Below are positions 63,155-64,000 of a stretch of 64,000 nucleotides of DNA, in pieces; positions within the stretch are counted from its first letter, which is position 1, and each line of letters starts with the position of its first letter. The notes beneath the pieces are model-generated. The model saw only the letters and a program-made list of their open reading frames with translations, was not told the origin of the DNA and ran no database searches. The stretch is from Candidatus Brevundimonas phytovorans (lineage in GTDB: Bacteria; Pseudomonadota; Alphaproteobacteria; Caulobacterales; Caulobacteraceae), in contig CP119309.1 in the NCBI GenBank assembly GCA_029203145.1, forward strand, positions 2,257,001 to 2,321,000, in the 5' to 3' direction. Made by a program: the position numbers and the translations under genes.

Positions 63155-63460
63155 TCAGATCGGCATCCGCATGATTTCCTGATAGGCCGAGATGACCTGA
63201 TCGCGGACGGCCATGACGGTTTCCAGCGAGGCTTCGGCGGACGAGACGGCGGTGACGACGTCGATCAGGCTGCCCTGGCCCTGAACCATCTGGGCCATCT
63301 GGGTTTCGGCGCCGCGCGTCTGCTGCGTCGTCGAGTTCATCACGCCTTGCAGCAGCTCGGAGAAGCCGGGGCCTTGCGTCGCCGCAGCCGCGCTGGGGGC
63401 CGTGGGCATGGCCCCGCCCTGAACCGCTGCATAGGCCTTGGCCGCCATCATGGGATTCAT
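63155..63460 (-). CDS. fliE: Flagellar basal-body protein FliE
   Basis: A 101-residue FliE, the junction between the MS ring and the rod. The C-terminal half with S-L-I-D-V-V-T-A-V-S-S-A-E-A-S-L-E-T-V-M-A-V-R-D-Q-V-I-S-A-Y-Q-E-I-M-R-M is diagnostic. It is third in flgB-flgC-fliE with 13-base gaps and no signal peptide, as expected for a type III-exported protein. Confidence 0.96.
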   Translation of the reverse strand: MNPMMAAKAYAAVQGGAMPTAPSAAAATQGPGFSELLQGVMNSTTQQTRGAETQMAQMVQGQGSLIDVVTAVSSAEASLETVMAVRDQVISAYQEIMRMPI

Positions 63461-63473
63461 GATCTAGGCCCTC

Positions 63474-63899
63474 TTACTTCTTGATGATGTCGAGGGTGCG
63501 GGACTCCATGTTCCGCGCCGTCTCGATGACATTGAGATTGGCCTCATAGGCGCGCTGCGCCTCGCGCATGTCCATGGCCTCGACCAGGGTGTCGACGTTG
63601 GGCCGCTGGACATAGCCCTCGGCGTTGGCCGCCGGGTGCGAAGGGTCGTACTCGACACGGAAGGGGCTCTGATCGGGGCGGACCTCGGCCAGAACCACGC
63701 CGGTGGCGCCGTCGACCTTGCGCGCCTGGAAGACCGGGGTCTGGCGACGATAGGGCTCGCCGCCCGCGACCAGGGCCGTCGACTGGGCGTTGGCGATGTT
63801 CTCGGCGATGATGCGCATGCGCGACTGCTGCGCCTTCAGCGCGCCGGCGGCGACGCCCATGGCGGTGTTGCGCGGGGTCACGGTGACGGGATCAGGCAT
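63474..63899 (-). CDS. flgC: Flagellar proximal rod protein FlgC
   Basis: A 141-residue FlgC. The N-terminal A-L-K-A-Q-Q-S-R-M-R-I-I-A-E-N-I-A-N-A-Q-S-T rod/hook signature and the C-terminal Y-E-A-N-L-N-V-I-E-T-A-R-N-M block are clear. The ATG follows the flgB stop by 13 bases. It forms part of the rod crossing the periplasm. Confidence 0.97.
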   Translation of the reverse strand: MPDPVTVTPRNTAMGVAAGALKAQQSRMRIIAENIANAQSTALVAGGEPYRRQTPVFQARKVDGATGVVLAEVRPDQSPFRVEYDPSHPAANAEGYVQRPNVDTLVEAMDMREAQRAYEANLNVIETARNMESRTLDIIKK

Positions 63900-63912
63900 G
63901 GTTCAGTCTCCC

Positions 63913-64000
63913 TCAGGCGCCGGGCTTCTTGGCGGCCATGCGGATCATCTGCATGGACTTCTGGTAGAAGCCGATGGCGGCGTCATAGGCCATGCGGCTC
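63913..64000 (-). CDS. flgB: Flagellar proximal rod protein FlgB, C-terminal fragment
   Basis: The window edge cuts this gene; 29 C-terminal sense codons remain, reading S-R-M-A-Y-D-A-A-I-G-F-Y-Q-K-S-M-Q-M-I-R and ending in K-K-P-G-A with TGA at 63913-63915. FlgB proteins end with a similar Y-Q-K-x-M/L-x-M segment and lie directly upstream of flgC, so the identity is well supported by position. Confidence 0.88.
   Translation of the reverse strand, partial: SRMAYDAAIGFYQKSMQMIRMAAKKPGA

Overview
The window is GC-rich (roughly 70% by eye) and gene-dense. It fits an alphaproteobacterium of the order Caulobacterales, most likely Brevundimonas or a close relative. The main reasons are the CtrA and CckA cell-cycle regulators in one region with flagellar export and basal-body genes, clustered GANTC (CcrM) sites in front of ctrA, a MucR/Ros regulator, two DUF2336 proteins and an RcGTA-like gene transfer agent cluster. 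The genus is inferred from gene content and style, not from a database match. No rRNA, tRNA, IS transposase or CRISPR array was found.

Layout. 1-6.4 kb: head-packaging end of a gene transfer agent (GTA) cluster on the minus strand (small and large terminase, portal, small head protein, prohead protease, major capsid, start of a probable head-tail connector), interrupted between protease and capsid by two plus-strand genes. 6.7-11.2 kb: hybrid histidine kinase, YcgN-like Cys-cluster protein, DUF559 nuclease-fold gene, SMR efflux pump with its TetR regulator. 11.3-18.6 kb: HscC-type Hsp70 with a membrane J-protein, Uup-like ABC-F ATPase, two small proteins, RsgA. 18.6-19.3 kb: 780 bp without a convincing gene. 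19.3-27.4 kb: solute-binding lipoprotein, Pro/Ala-rich secreted protein, two DUF2336 proteins around a MucR regulator, CysK, Lrp regulator with a divergent EamA exporter. 27.4-34.1 kb: soluble chemoreceptor, fliI-fliJ, GH10 xylanase, ctrA and a divergent pair encoding a DnaA-domain-IV-like protein and a DUF6456 protein. 34.2-48.4 kb: metabolic and hypothetical genes (amidohydrolase, DUF1491, HExxH/TPR protein, RF3, MFS/YczE/LysR, monothiol glutaredoxin, thioesterase, small lipoproteins). 48.5-54.8 kb: old yellow enzyme, MHYT-GGDEF-EAL protein, rpsD, sodB, small proteins. 55-64 kb: cckA, flhB-fliR-fliQ, then folE, a TPR protein, an acyltransferase and a VOC protein, followed by fliE-flgC-flgB, which runs off the end.

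How they work together. CckA (55.1-57.2 kb) and CtrA (31.9-32.6 kb) are the first and last proteins of the known CckA-ChpT-CtrA phosphorelay. TTAA-type CtrA half-sites lie before fliQ, fliI, ctrA itself, one DUF2336 gene and the Pro/Ala-rich gene, so much of the window is plausibly under cell-cycle control. In Rhodobacter the same relay controls GTA production.

The most unusual feature is a dispersed family of about 150-bp inverted-repeat elements. Two conserved arms, each made of two small hairpins, enclose a spacer of unrelated sequence. In six of eight copies the spacer is 44-47 nt. The small hairpin stems vary with matching changes on both sides. One copy lies in frame inside the GTA prohead protease gene, and arms in direct orientation flank the DUF559 gene.
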